This document shows, piece after piece, positions 46,890-55,012 of a stretch of 64,000 nucleotides of DNA; position 1 is the first letter of the stretch; each line of letters starts with the position of its first letter. The notes below the pieces were generated by a model. That model ran no database searches. It had not been told where the DNA came from and saw nothing but the letters and a program-made list of their open reading frames with translations. Both the position numbers and the translations under genes were made by a program. This DNA comes from Granulicella rosea (lineage in GTDB: Bacteria; Acidobacteriota; Terriglobia; Terriglobales; Acidobacteriaceae), in NCBI RefSeq assembly GCF_900188085.1, contig NZ_FZOU01000009.1:62001-126000 (forward strand), written 5' to 3'.

Positions 46890-47536
46890 ACCGGAACCCA
46901 CACGCAGCACAGCCCATCCTGCAGGCAGGAGCTCCGCTGGCGAAGGCCGCCGGAGCCCTGATCCTGCTGCACGGACGCGGCGCCTCGGCCGAGGATATCC
47001 TCGGTCTGGGCGCGGCCATCTCCCCCGGCAATCTCGCCCTGATCGCCCCGCAGGCGGCGGGACACACCTGGTATCCGTACTCCTTCCTCGCGCCGCGCGA
47101 GCAGAACGAGCCGTTCCTTTCGTCGGCGCTGGCGCAGGTGGAGGCGGCGCTCGAACTGGCGCTGGCGGCAGGCATTCCCGCCGAGCGGGTCGCACTCTGC
47201 GGCTTCTCGCAGGGCGCCTGCCTGTCGACGGAGTTCGTGGGTCGCAATCCCCGGCGATACGCTGCCCTGCTGGCGTACACAGGAGGCCTGATCGGCCCGC
47301 TCGACGAGCCGCTCGCCCTCAGCGGCGATCTCGCCGGTACGCCGGTCCTGCTCAGCTCCGGCGACCCGGACCCGCATGTGCCCTGGCAGCGCGTGGTGCA
47401 GTCGGCCGAGCTGCTGACCGGCATCGGCGGCATCGTGACGACGCGCCGCTACGCCGGACGCCCGCACACGGTGCTCCAGCAGGAGGTTCGCGAGGGTCAG
47501 GAGCTGCTGAACCTCGCCTTTCAAACGGCGTTATAA
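46886..47536 (+). CDS. Alpha/beta-hydrolase, phospholipase/carboxylesterase family (MhqD-like)
   Basis: 216 residues; GTG start overlapping the upstream stop (GTGA), with GGAGG 7 bases before. ILLHGRGASAED, nucleophile in LCGFSQGACLS, acid in SSGDPDPHVP and His in AGRPHTVLQ form the triad. Translationally coupled to the dioxygenase, so likely handles its product or a related quinone adduct. Confidence 0.9.
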   Translation: MNRNPHAAQPILQAGAPLAKAAGALILLHGRGASAEDILGLGAAISPGNLALIAPQAAGHTWYPYSFLAPREQNEPFLSSALAQVEAALELALAAGIPAERVALCGFSQGACLSTEFVGRNPRRYAALLAYTGGLIGPLDEPLALSGDLAGTPVLLSSGDPDPHVPWQRVVQSAELLTGIGGIVTTRRYAGRPHTVLQQEVREGQELLNLAFQTAL

Positions 47537-47540
47537 GAAA

Positions 47541-47574
47541 GGCCGGCCGTTCAGGGATTCTGAACCGGCCGGCT
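47541..47574. terminator. Bidirectional terminator
   Basis: Stem GCCGGCCGTTCAG / CTGAACCGGCCGGC with one bulged base and a short loop, between the convergent hydrolase and EF-P genes. Confidence 0.8.
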
Positions 47575-47593
47575 GTCTTGTAGCGAATCTGAA

Positions 47594-48169
47594 CTAGACC
47601 CGTCCCGCAAACTCTCGCAGTTCGGTATTGATCTTCAGCTTCTCGCCTTCCTTGATGAAGAGCGGAACCTTGATCTCGAGGCCGGTCTCCATCTTCGCCG
47701 GCTTGGTGCCGCTGCCGCTCGAAGAGTCGCCCTTGCCGCCCGGCTCCGTCTGCTCAACCACCAGCTCGACGAAGATCGGAAGCTGCACGCCGATCGGATT
47801 GCCGTTGTACTTGTTGATCTGCACCATCGTGCCTTCGACCAGGTAGTCCATCGCGTCGGCGAGCTGCTCTTCGGTCAGGGTCAGGGTCTCGAAGCTCTCC
47901 TGGTCCAGGAAGTACGCGCCGTCATTATCGCTATACAGGTAGCTTGCCGGAACCAGCACAAGGTCAGGTTCCTTGAACTTGTCGTCCGCCTTGTAGGTCT
48001 TTTCGAAGACCGCGTTGGTCAGCAGGTTGCGCATCTTCAGGCGAACGAGCGTCTGTCCGCCGCGCGCGGTCGGAGTGCTGATGTCGGAGCCCATGCAGAC
48101 GTAGGGCGTGTTCTCAAGCTCAAAGACCATCTTGCGCTTGATGTTGATTGCGTCGAGTAGTACGGCCAT
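47594..48169 (-). CDS. efp: Elongation factor P-like protein with Arg at the loop tip
   Basis: 191 residues. Three-domain EF-P: KOW-like N-terminus, OB domain (TYKADDKFKEPDL, YLYSDNDGAYFLDQESFETL) and the C-terminal domain (GTKPAKMETGLEIKVPLFI). EF-P relieves ribosome stalling at polyproline. The loop that usually reads PGKG is STPTARGGQ here, with Arg36 at the modified position, so beta-lysylation is not possible; Arg-type EF-P is rhamnosylated in some bacteria. ATG at 48169. Confidence 0.92.
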   Translation of the reverse strand: MAVLLDAINIKRKMVFELENTPYVCMGSDISTPTARGGQTLVRLKMRNLLTNAVFEKTYKADDKFKEPDLVLVPASYLYSDNDGAYFLDQESFETLTLTEEQLADAMDYLVEGTMVQINKYNGNPIGVQLPIFVELVVEQTEPGGKGDSSSGSGTKPAKMETGLEIKVPLFIKEGEKLKINTELREFAGRV

Positions 48170-48196
48170 CCCTTGAGTATAAAACGAACTTCGACC

Positions 48197-48308
48197 CCAA
48201 AGAGGTGTCATCCTGAACGGAGTGAAGGACCTGCTTCTCGCCCGGAGCGGCTTTGCAGCCACAGGGAAAAAGCAGATCCTTCACTCCGTTCGGATGACAC
48301 CTCTTTGG
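48197..48308. repeat. Dispersed repeat, inverted pair (copy H), probable terminator
   Basis: Near-perfect inverted repeat: a 40-base arm starting CCAAAGAGGTGTCATCCTGA and the facing arm ending GGATGACACCTCTTTGG. Sits directly after the rhamnulokinase stop and before the EF-P promoter. Confidence 0.85.
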
Positions 48309-48315
48309 CGGGATG

Positions 48316-49809
48316 CTAACCCTTCGCCCCGGCCTCGAGCGCGCCTTCCATCAGCGCGGCCCAGCGCGCCACCGGCTCCGCATACACCCCGGTGATCGCA
48401 TCCCGGCTGCCTTCGAGCGCCGCAAGCTGCACGGCGAAGTTCCCCACCGTCGAGCTCTCCGGCGCGCCGCGAAAGACCTCCAATCCGGTCGCCTCAGCCG
48501 TCAGCCGGTTCAAAAACAGATTCTGGCTTGCCCCGCCGACGATGAACAGACGCTTGAACTGCTTGCCGCTATGCAGCGAGATGCGGTCCAGCACCTTCGC
48601 ATACCGCGCCGCGAGACTATAGAAGATCAGACTGGCAAACGCCGGAGCATTGCTTGCGCTCTCATCCAACGGATCATGTCCGCGCTTCACCCGCTGCGCG
48701 TTGATCCGCTGCGGCATCCGCTCCGGCAGCAGCAGCTCGGGGTCGTCGACATCGAGCAGATCGTGCGGCCTGGGCAGCTTCTCCGCCGCCGCGACCAGAT
48801 CGACGATGTTCCAGTCCGTGCCCTCGCTCGCCCACTGCTCCATGCACTGCTTGATCAGCCACATGCCGTTGACGTTCTTGTGAAAGCAGACCCGGTCGCC
48901 CACCGCGCCCAGATTCGTGAAGTTCTCTGCGCTCGGCGCATGGCCGTTGCGCGGCTGCTCCAGCAGCGTACCCACCAGCGACCACGTACCCGAGCTGATG
49001 TACGCCCAGTCGTTGCCCTGCGCGGGGATGCCTGCAATCGCCGACGCCGTATCGTGACACGCCGGCGCGACCAGCACCGTATCCGCGAACGCCGGCAGCT
49101 CCGCCAGCGGTCCCGATAGCCTGCCGACCTCGGTTCCCGGCGGAACCAGCTTCGGCGCGCAAGCCATATCCAACTGCGCGGCCGAGAAGATCTCGCGGCA
49201 CCACTGCCGCTTATGCAGCTCTACCAACTGTGTATGCGTGGCGTTCGTAAACTCCGCCACGCGCGCGCCGCCCCATCGCGACAGGATGTACTCCGGCAGG
49301 TTCAGCCACTGCTGGCCTTCCGGAAGTTCCGCGAGCGCATCGGCATGAAGCTGATAGAGCGTATTGATGCGCATCAACTGGATGCCTGTCAGCTCGCGCA
49401 TCCGCTCCGGCCTGGCCTTGCGGTGCAGCGAGCGTTCGGCCTTGATCGTGCGTTCGTCGCGGTAGCAGAAGGGGTCGGCCAGCGCCGCCCCATCTGCATC
49501 CACGCGAACGTAGTCCACCGCCCAGCCGTCGACCGCGATGGAGCGCACTCCCTCGGTCGCCAGCCCGGCGCAGAGCCGCAGGCCGTGCTCCAGACCGTGC
49601 ACGATCATCGACAGATCCCAGCGCAGACCGCCGCCCTGCTCCTCCGGGAGCTCCCGCGGCGCGTTGGGAAAACGATGCACCAGTGTGATCACCGGCCTCG
49701 TTCCCTCCCAACGCAGCAGCGAGACACGACAGCTCTCCGCCCCGAGATCGACCGCGATCGACGCCCGCACGTCCTTCGGCGCAAGCGCCTTTTCGAGCGC
49801 CTTCTTCAT
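48316..49809 (-). CDS. rhaB: Rhamnulokinase
   Basis: 497 residues, FGGY kinase family. Phosphorylates L-rhamnulose. SIAVDLGAESCRVSLLRW (first phosphate-binding loop), IAVDGWAVDYV, AYISSGTWSLVG and FIVGGASQNLFLN are visible. ATG at 49809 overlaps the stop of the aldolase fusion gene (ATGA). The frame continues upstream to 50256 only as antisense-like noise. No rhamnose isomerase in the window. Confidence 0.95.
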   Translation of the reverse strand: MKKALEKALAPKDVRASIAVDLGAESCRVSLLRWEGTRPVITLVHRFPNAPRELPEEQGGGLRWDLSMIVHGLEHGLRLCAGLATEGVRSIAVDGWAVDYVRVDADGAALADPFCYRDERTIKAERSLHRKARPERMRELTGIQLMRINTLYQLHADALAELPEGQQWLNLPEYILSRWGGARVAEFTNATHTQLVELHKRQWCREIFSAAQLDMACAPKLVPPGTEVGRLSGPLAELPAFADTVLVAPACHDTASAIAGIPAQGNDWAYISSGTWSLVGTLLEQPRNGHAPSAENFTNLGAVGDRVCFHKNVNGMWLIKQCMEQWASEGTDWNIVDLVAAAEKLPRPHDLLDVDDPELLLPERMPQRINAQRVKRGHDPLDESASNAPAFASLIFYSLAARYAKVLDRISLHSGKQFKRLFIVGGASQNLFLNRLTAEATGLEVFRGAPESSTVGNFAVQLAALEGSRDAITGVYAEPVARWAALMEGALEAGAKG

Positions 49810-52010
49810 CGCAGGAACGCCTCGACCAGTCCTCCGTCGACCGGAATGATGTGGCCGGTGGTGACGCGCGCCGCCGGACCCGCCAGGAACAGGATCGCCT
49901 GCGCGTTGTCCTTCGGGTCGATCGGCACATGCGTCAGCGTGCGCTTGGCGTAGAAGTGCGCCAGCACATCGCGCAGCTCCTCGTCGTTCATCGTCTCGGT
50001 GAAGGGCAGGTTGTACTTCTTCAACGAAGCAAGCACGCGGTCGCGCGGGAACATCGTCGAACCCTTGACCACCGTCGCCGGGCTGATGCCGTTGACGCGC
50101 GTCTTCGGCGCCATCGACACCGCAAGTTCGCGAACGAGGTGGCTCAGCGCCGCCTTGCTCACGTCGTACGCCTCGCTGCCGCGCTTGGCCACAACCGCAT
50201 TCGCCGAGCTGGTCAGCACGATGCTGCCATCCAGACCCTGTTCGTCGAAGTACCACTTCGCCTCGTCCGCCAGCAGGAAGTTCGAGGTCACGTTGACTTC
50301 AAGCGTCAGCGCCCACAGAGCTTCGTTGATGATGCCGTCCGGAGGCGCCGGGAAGATCGCCGCCGTGTTGATGAGGATGTCCAGACCGCCGAAGGCCTTG
50401 ATCGTCGCCTCGAGAGCCGCCTTGATCGCCTTGCGGTCGCGGATATCGATGGCGGTGAACGTAACCGCTTCCTTGCCCGCGATCGCCTTGGCCTCTTCAG
50501 CCACGGCCTCGGCGCCCTTCGTGTCGCGGTCCGCGACGACGATGTGCGCGCCACGCTCGGCCGCCAGCAGCGCAACCTCGCGTCCGATGCCCGAACCGCC
50601 GCCGACCACCAGCACCACACGGCGGCTCAGCTCTTTTTCAGCCGGCATACGGCGAATCTTCGCCTCTTCCAACGCCCAGTACTCGATCCGGAAGGCCTCG
50701 CTGGCCGGCAGAGCGACGTAGTTCTGGTGCATCTTGAACGCCGACGCAGGAGCCGCCGGACCAGCCTGCGGAATGTCCGGGCAGACCGTGTTGCCGCCCA
50801 GCGCGCCCGCGCCCTGCATCACGCCGATCGCGTTGATGTAGAACTCGCCGGTGATGCGGGCCTCGGTCTTGTTCTTGCCGAAGCTGAACATGCCGACGCC
50901 AGGGATCAGCACGACCGTCGGGCTGGCGTCACGCAGCGCCGGAGAGTCCGGCAGCGCGTGCGCCTTGTAGTACTCGGCATACTCCGCGCGGTAGGTCTCG
51001 AGACCAACCTCGATCAGCTCCTTGATCTCCTTCGGGTCGCCGGCCGGATTCCAGTCGATGAACATCGGACGAATCTTCGTGCGGATGAAGTGGTCCGGGC
51101 AGCTCGTACCCAGATGCGCCAGCGCCTTCGCGGCGTCCGAATTCACAAAGTCCAGCACCTTCGGCAGGTCAGAGAAGCTGCCGATCCAGCGCTGCTTGCG
51201 GCTCACAATGCCGCGCAGATACGGGAACACCTTGGCGGCGATCTCAGCCCGATCCTCGCGCGTCTCCGTCTTCTTGCCGCCGAACATCTTGTAGTCGTCC
51301 ACCTTCGCATGACGCTCGATGAACTGGCCGATCTGGTCGACGATGGTCACGGTGTTCAGATAGCACTCGCGCTGCGTCTCGCCCCACGTAAACAGGCCGT
51401 GCCCGCCGAGAACGACGCCATCGCAACCCGGTGTGTCGGCGACGATCTTGCGCAGCATCATGCCCAGCTCGAAGCCGGGACGCTGCCAAGGCAGCCACGC
51501 CAGCTTGTGACCGAACTCCGCGTTGAACTCCTCCATCTTGATCTTGCCGTTGGCCGAGGCCGCCAGCGCGATGCCCCAGTCCGGGTGCAGGTGGTCGACG
51601 TGCGGGAACGGCAGATACGCATGCAGCGGCGTGTCGATCGAGGCCGCGACGGGGTTGTTGCCAAACGTACACAGCGGATACATCCCGACCATGTTGTCTT
51701 CGGTCTCGACGCCCTGGTAGGCGTTCTCGAGCGCCAGCACCTTATCGAGATAAAGCGTCGCAAAACCCGCGCGCTTGATGCTGCCGAGGTCGCCGCCGCT
51801 TCCCTTCACCCACAGTACGGTCTTGTCCTTGCCGTCCAGCGGGTCCTTCGTCTCCAGCTTCGAGCTTGTGTTGCCGCCGCCGAAGTTGGTCAGGCGAAGG
51901 TCGGATCCCAGCAGGTTCGAACGGTAGCGCAGAAGCTCCGGTCCATCCAGCTTCGCCGCGGTTGATTCGTCCCAAAGATCCTTGAGGAAGTGCAGTTCAC
52001 TCTGTGCCAT
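49806..52010 (-). CDS. Bifunctional rhamnulose-1-phosphate aldolase / short-chain dehydrogenase
   Basis: 734 residues; ATG at 52010 with AGGAG upstream, preferred over the ATG 10 codons earlier. The N-terminal class II aldolase (about 1-430: NFGGGNTSSK, HVDHLHPDWGIALA, GVVLGGHGLFTWG) is fused to an SDR (about 455-734: LVVGGGSGIGREVALLAAER, catalytic Tyr/Lys in SEAYDVSKAALS). The fusion, as in Bacillus YuxG, joins splitting of rhamnulose-1-phosphate with oxidation of lactaldehyde. Confidence 0.95.
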   Translation of the reverse strand: MAQSELHFLKDLWDESTAAKLDGPELLRYRSNLLGSDLRLTNFGGGNTSSKLETKDPLDGKDKTVLWVKGSGGDLGSIKRAGFATLYLDKVLALENAYQGVETEDNMVGMYPLCTFGNNPVAASIDTPLHAYLPFPHVDHLHPDWGIALAASANGKIKMEEFNAEFGHKLAWLPWQRPGFELGMMLRKIVADTPGCDGVVLGGHGLFTWGETQRECYLNTVTIVDQIGQFIERHAKVDDYKMFGGKKTETREDRAEIAAKVFPYLRGIVSRKQRWIGSFSDLPKVLDFVNSDAAKALAHLGTSCPDHFIRTKIRPMFIDWNPAGDPKEIKELIEVGLETYRAEYAEYYKAHALPDSPALRDASPTVVLIPGVGMFSFGKNKTEARITGEFYINAIGVMQGAGALGGNTVCPDIPQAGPAAPASAFKMHQNYVALPASEAFRIEYWALEEAKIRRMPAEKELSRRVVLVVGGGSGIGREVALLAAERGAHIVVADRDTKGAEAVAEEAKAIAGKEAVTFTAIDIRDRKAIKAALEATIKAFGGLDILINTAAIFPAPPDGIINEALWALTLEVNVTSNFLLADEAKWYFDEQGLDGSIVLTSSANAVVAKRGSEAYDVSKAALSHLVRELAVSMAPKTRVNGISPATVVKGSTMFPRDRVLASLKKYNLPFTETMNDEELRDVLAHFYAKRTLTHVPIDPKDNAQAILFLAGPAARVTTGHIIPVDGGLVEAFLR

Positions 52011-52295
52011 TTTGCGAAGCTCTCCTGTAACTTGCGTCATTCCAATGCACGAACATCATTCCACACCGAAGACCAATAGAGCAATTCTTTCCGATGTGAA
52101 TTATTTCCCCGCCGATTGATGGGCCATCTATAAAGAGGCTCTCCATGCCTCACCCAAACCGCGCTTCCTCCTGAGCGAAGCCAGCGACCCCGGCATTTGT
52201 GGTCGATTGTTCCTGCTCGTCGCCGACGCGGCGCCCGGAGAACGCTCCAGCCGCCATATCTTAGGCCTCGACATTAACTCTTGTATAGTTTGCGC

Positions 52296-53321
52296 ATGGC
52301 CGTGCGCATGAAGGACATCGCGGAGGATCTCGGCGTCTCCATCGTCACCGTATCCAAAGCGTTGCGGAATCACCCCGACATCGCCGCCGCCACGCGCGAG
52401 CGCGTCCTGCAGCGCGTCAAGGAGCTCAACTACCGGCCCAACCTGATGGCGCGCAGTCTGGTCACCGGCCGCAGTTCGCTCGTCGGCCTGATCGTGCCGG
52501 ATCTAGTACATCCCTTCTTTGCCGAGATCGCTCGTTCCCTCTCGCTTGCCCTGCGCCGGCAGAACTATTTCCTGATCGTCTGCGCGTCGGATGGCGATCC
52601 GGAGATCGAACGGCAGGTGATCGAGCAACTGCTGGCGCACCGGCTCGACGCGCTCGTCGTCGCCTCCTCGCAGGACCGGCCGGACGCGCTGCGCGAGGTC
52701 GCCGCCCAGGGGCCGCCGCTCATCCTGCTCGACCGCTACTTCCCCGGCTTCGCCAACAGCTTTGTCGGCGCGGACGACCTGAAGATCGGTCAGCTCGCCG
52801 CCGAACACCTGCTCGCCACCGGCCGGCGCCGGATCGCGCACATCCGCGGCCCGCGCAACAGCGTGGGCGATAGCCGCGCACAGGGTTTCCGCGAGACGCT
52901 CGCGGCCAACGGCGCCGGACTGCCCGACATGTACGTCGTCGCGCCCGAGATGGTCGACACCGACGGCCGCGCCACCGGCCACGCCGCCATGAGACGCCTG
53001 CTCGCCCTCCAACCCCCGCCCGACGCGCTCTTCTGCTTCAACGACAACATCGCCCTCGGCGCCATGTCTGCCGCGCTCGAGTCGGGTCTGCGCATCCCCG
53101 ACGACATCGCAGTCGTTGGCTGCGGCAACTACCACTTCGATGACAGCCTCCACGTCACCCTGACCAGCATCGACCAGAGCAGCCAGGAGATTGGACGACG
53201 GATTGCAAAGCTGATCCTCGGCGCGCTGTCCGCCGGCGCGCCCGCCAAACCAAAGCGAATCATCCTTCAGCCAAGGCTGGTCGAGCGCGCCTCCTCCAGG
53301 TTGTCGGGGCCGCGTCCATAA
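52296..53321 (+). CDS. LacI-family transcriptional regulator
   Basis: 341 residues. HTH of LacI type (MKDIAEDLGVSIVTVSKALR) and a periplasmic-binding-like effector domain (LVGLIVPDLVHPFFAEIA, ALFCFNDNIALGAMSAALES). Divergent from the rhamnose genes it likely represses. A TATAGT at 52284-52289 lies just 6 bases before the ATG, with no ribosome site, so the message may be leaderless. Confidence 0.9.
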   Translation: MAVRMKDIAEDLGVSIVTVSKALRNHPDIAAATRERVLQRVKELNYRPNLMARSLVTGRSSLVGLIVPDLVHPFFAEIARSLSLALRRQNYFLIVCASDGDPEIERQVIEQLLAHRLDALVVASSQDRPDALREVAAQGPPLILLDRYFPGFANSFVGADDLKIGQLAAEHLLATGRRRIAHIRGPRNSVGDSRAQGFRETLAANGAGLPDMYVVAPEMVDTDGRATGHAAMRRLLALQPPPDALFCFNDNIALGAMSAALESGLRIPDDIAVVGCGNYHFDDSLHVTLTSIDQSSQEIGRRIAKLILGALSAGAPAKPKRIILQPRLVERASSRLSGPRP

Positions 53322-53583
53322 ATGCGCAAGAGCGCAGCTATCCCCATGGAACAAAACGCCGCAGTCGAAGCACGCCCAGCGCATGCGCCCGCGCCCATGC
53401 CCCAGTTCGGATGTAGCGCTATCTAGATGTAGCCGATTACGATGTAGCCGATTACCTTTTGATGGACGGCGCGCCCCAGGCGCCTGTCATCCTGAACGTA
53501 GTGAAGGATCTGCTCTCGTTTTTGTCGTTGCTTGTTCCTGGTTGCTCCCAGAACGCAATCCGGTTTCGCACTCCCCTGTTTTC

Positions 53584-53626
53584 TGCGATATAGCGTGCGA
53601 TATCTTGTGCGATATATTAGAGATAT
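53584..53626 (+). repeat. 12-bp-phased TGCGATAT repeats before parA
   Basis: TGCGATAT at 53584, 53596 and 53608, and AGAGATAT near 53619: tandem sites at about one helical turn. Probable binding sites (centromere/operator) for the small partner protein. Further single copies: ATATCGCA at 53709, TTATCGCA at 53740, AGCGATAT at 53760. Confidence 0.65.
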
Positions 53627-53696
53627 ATCAAAACTGGCATCTCGTCTGGAAAGACCATGTAGATCGGCCGGTAGAGTGCGCCAAAGCCCTTATATA

Positions 53697-53736
53697 GATA
53701 CATGAGATATATCGCAAGCTATATATCTCATGTATC
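53697..53736. promoter_or_regulatory. 16-bp-arm inverted repeat upstream of parA
   Basis: Left arm GATACATGAGATATAT (53697-53712), 8-base spacer CGCAAGCT, right arm ATATATCTCATGTATC (53721-53736), perfect. About 50 bases before the parA start. No T-run and no upstream gene end nearby, so an operator or centromere is more likely than a terminator. Confidence 0.6.
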
Positions 53737-53788
53737 GCTTTATCGCATGATATAAATAGAGCGATATAGAAACACCGAGGCGCCCACC

Positions 53789-54493
53789 ATGCCAGTCATC
53801 GCAGTCGCCAATCCAAAGGGTGGAGCAGGCAAGAGCACCACCACCCTCCTGCTCGCAACGCACCTCGCCAGCCGGGGCGCGACCACCTGCATCATCGATG
53901 CGGACCCCAACCAGCCCATCGCCGACTGGCGCGCGCACGGCGAATCGAAGTCCGCCGTCAAGGTCGTCGGCGAGGCCCGCGAAGACACCATCATGGACGC
54001 CATCGAGGAGCAGGCCCGCACCCACGCCTTCGTCTTCGTCGACCTCGAAGGCACGGCCAGCCTGCTCGTGTCGCGTTCCATCGCCTTCGCCGACTTCGTC
54101 ATCATCCCCATTCAGGCCTCGGCGGTCGACGTCCGCCAGGCCCAGAAGGCGATCACCGCCGTCCGCAGCGAGGAGCGCCTTGCCCGCCGCTCGAACCCGA
54201 ACCGGTCGATCCCGCATAAGGTGCTGATGACCCGCACGCCCGCGCCGGGCGCGCCGGTTTCGACCATGCAGCGGCAGTTGGAGGAGGAGATTCGCGCCGC
54301 CGGCATCGGACGCTTCCAGAACACGCTTGCTGAGCGCCAGGCCTATAAGGCAGTCTTCAGCGAACGCCTGACACTCGAGGAGATGGGCGCGATGCGCGTC
54401 GGCAACCTCGCAGCCGCCGAGGAGAACGTCCGCCTGCTGGCGAATGAACTGCTCGAAACCCTCACCGCGATCCAGAAGGGAGCCAAGGCATGA
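53789..54493 (+). CDS. parA: ParA-type partition ATPase (type Ib, VirC1-like)
   Basis: 234 residues. Deviant Walker A at the N-terminus ([11 protein letters not shown], Lys10 and Lys15), [13 protein letters not shown] and [11 protein letters not shown] for the Walker B regions; no N-terminal HTH, so the short type Ib kind. Drives plasmid segregation with a small DNA-binding partner. The partner gene overlaps by ATGA. ATG follows ACACCGAGGCGCCCACC. Confidence 0.92.
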   Translation: MPVIAVANPKGGAGKSTTTLLLATHLASRGATTCIIDADPNQPIADWRAHGESKSAVKVVGEAREDTIMDAIEEQARTHAFVFVDLEGTASLLVSRSIAFADFVIIPIQASAVDVRQAQKAITAVRSEERLARRSNPNRSIPHKVLMTRTPAPGAPVSTMQRQLEEEIRAAGIGRFQNTLAERQAYKAVFSERLTLEEMGAMRVGNLAAAEENVRLLANELLETLTAIQKGAKA

Positions 54494-54846
54494 GCGCAGG
54501 AAAGTTTGGCTTTACCCCCGACGACCCCATCGACCTTGAAGCAGCCGAGGAGCCGCTCGATCTCGCGCGCGCCTTCCAACCCACGCCCATCACGCGGGTC
54601 AGCCCGCCGCGGCTGGCCGAGATGGACCGCGTCGCCCAGGCCGCCGGCTTCACCAGCCGCGAAAACACTCCCGCCGCGCCCCCGCCGCGCCGTCGCCGGG
54701 TGGTCACCGCGCAGCCCACGCGCTTCCTCGCCGTGCGTGCGCCGGAGTCGCTCTACCAGCGCTTCGTCCGCTACGCCGACAAGCATCAGCTCACGTATCA
54801 CGATGCGATTGCCCAGCTCCTGGACACCGCCGGCGAACCGGAATGA
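54490..54846 (+). CDS. Small DNA-binding partition partner (ribbon-helix-helix-like)
   Basis: 118 residues. The first 70 are disordered and acidic, then Pro/Arg-rich (PPPRRRRVV); residues about 77-115 ([34 protein letters not shown]) have the strand-helix-helix pattern of ribbon-helix-helix proteins. Overlap with parA (ATGA) and size fit the ParG/ParB-like partner of type Ib systems. Likely binds the repeats before parA. Not a named family I can confirm. Confidence 0.7.
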   Translation: MSAGKFGFTPDDPIDLEAAEEPLDLARAFQPTPITRVSPPRLAEMDRVAQAAGFTSRENTPAAPPPRRRRVVTAQPTRFLAVRAPESLYQRFVRYADKHQLTYHDAIAQLLDTAGEPE

Positions 54847-54857
54847 AACCGTACCCC

Positions 54858-54992
54858 AGCGGCTGAAGACTGAAGCACGGAAACGGCATGGCTGAAGCCT
54901 TGCTCTCACCAAAACCGCAGATAACAAACACTCAAAGTGATGTTGTCGTCTGTTTTCTTCTTTGTCATTCCCGAAGGGAACCTGCTGTTACA
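54858..54992. repeat. Two short intergenic repeat types after the partition genes
   Basis: GCATGGCTGAAGCCTTGCTC (near 54886) resembles a hairpin near 59623; TGTCATTCCCGAAGGGAACC TGCTGTT (54963-54989) is a variant of the dispersed repeat family (copy K). Confidence 0.5.
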
Positions 54993-55012
54993 CGTCGGCT
55001 TGCCGGGTAAAG

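Larger units (their letters stand above)
53322..53788. other. Intergenic region: repeat copy I and parA control region
   Basis: No gene. The left part has GATTACCTTTTG (53449-53460) and repeat copy I (53484-53540: GTCATCCTGAACGTAGTGAA then TTTTTGTCGTTGCTTGTTCC). The right part (53580-53770) is AT-rich and carries phased repeats and a long inverted repeat, described separately. Confidence 0.7.

Noticed and set aside
53383-53697. 104-codon frame containing CDIACDILCDILEIYQ
   Set aside because: The repeated peptide is simply the 12-bp DNA repeats before parA read in one frame.
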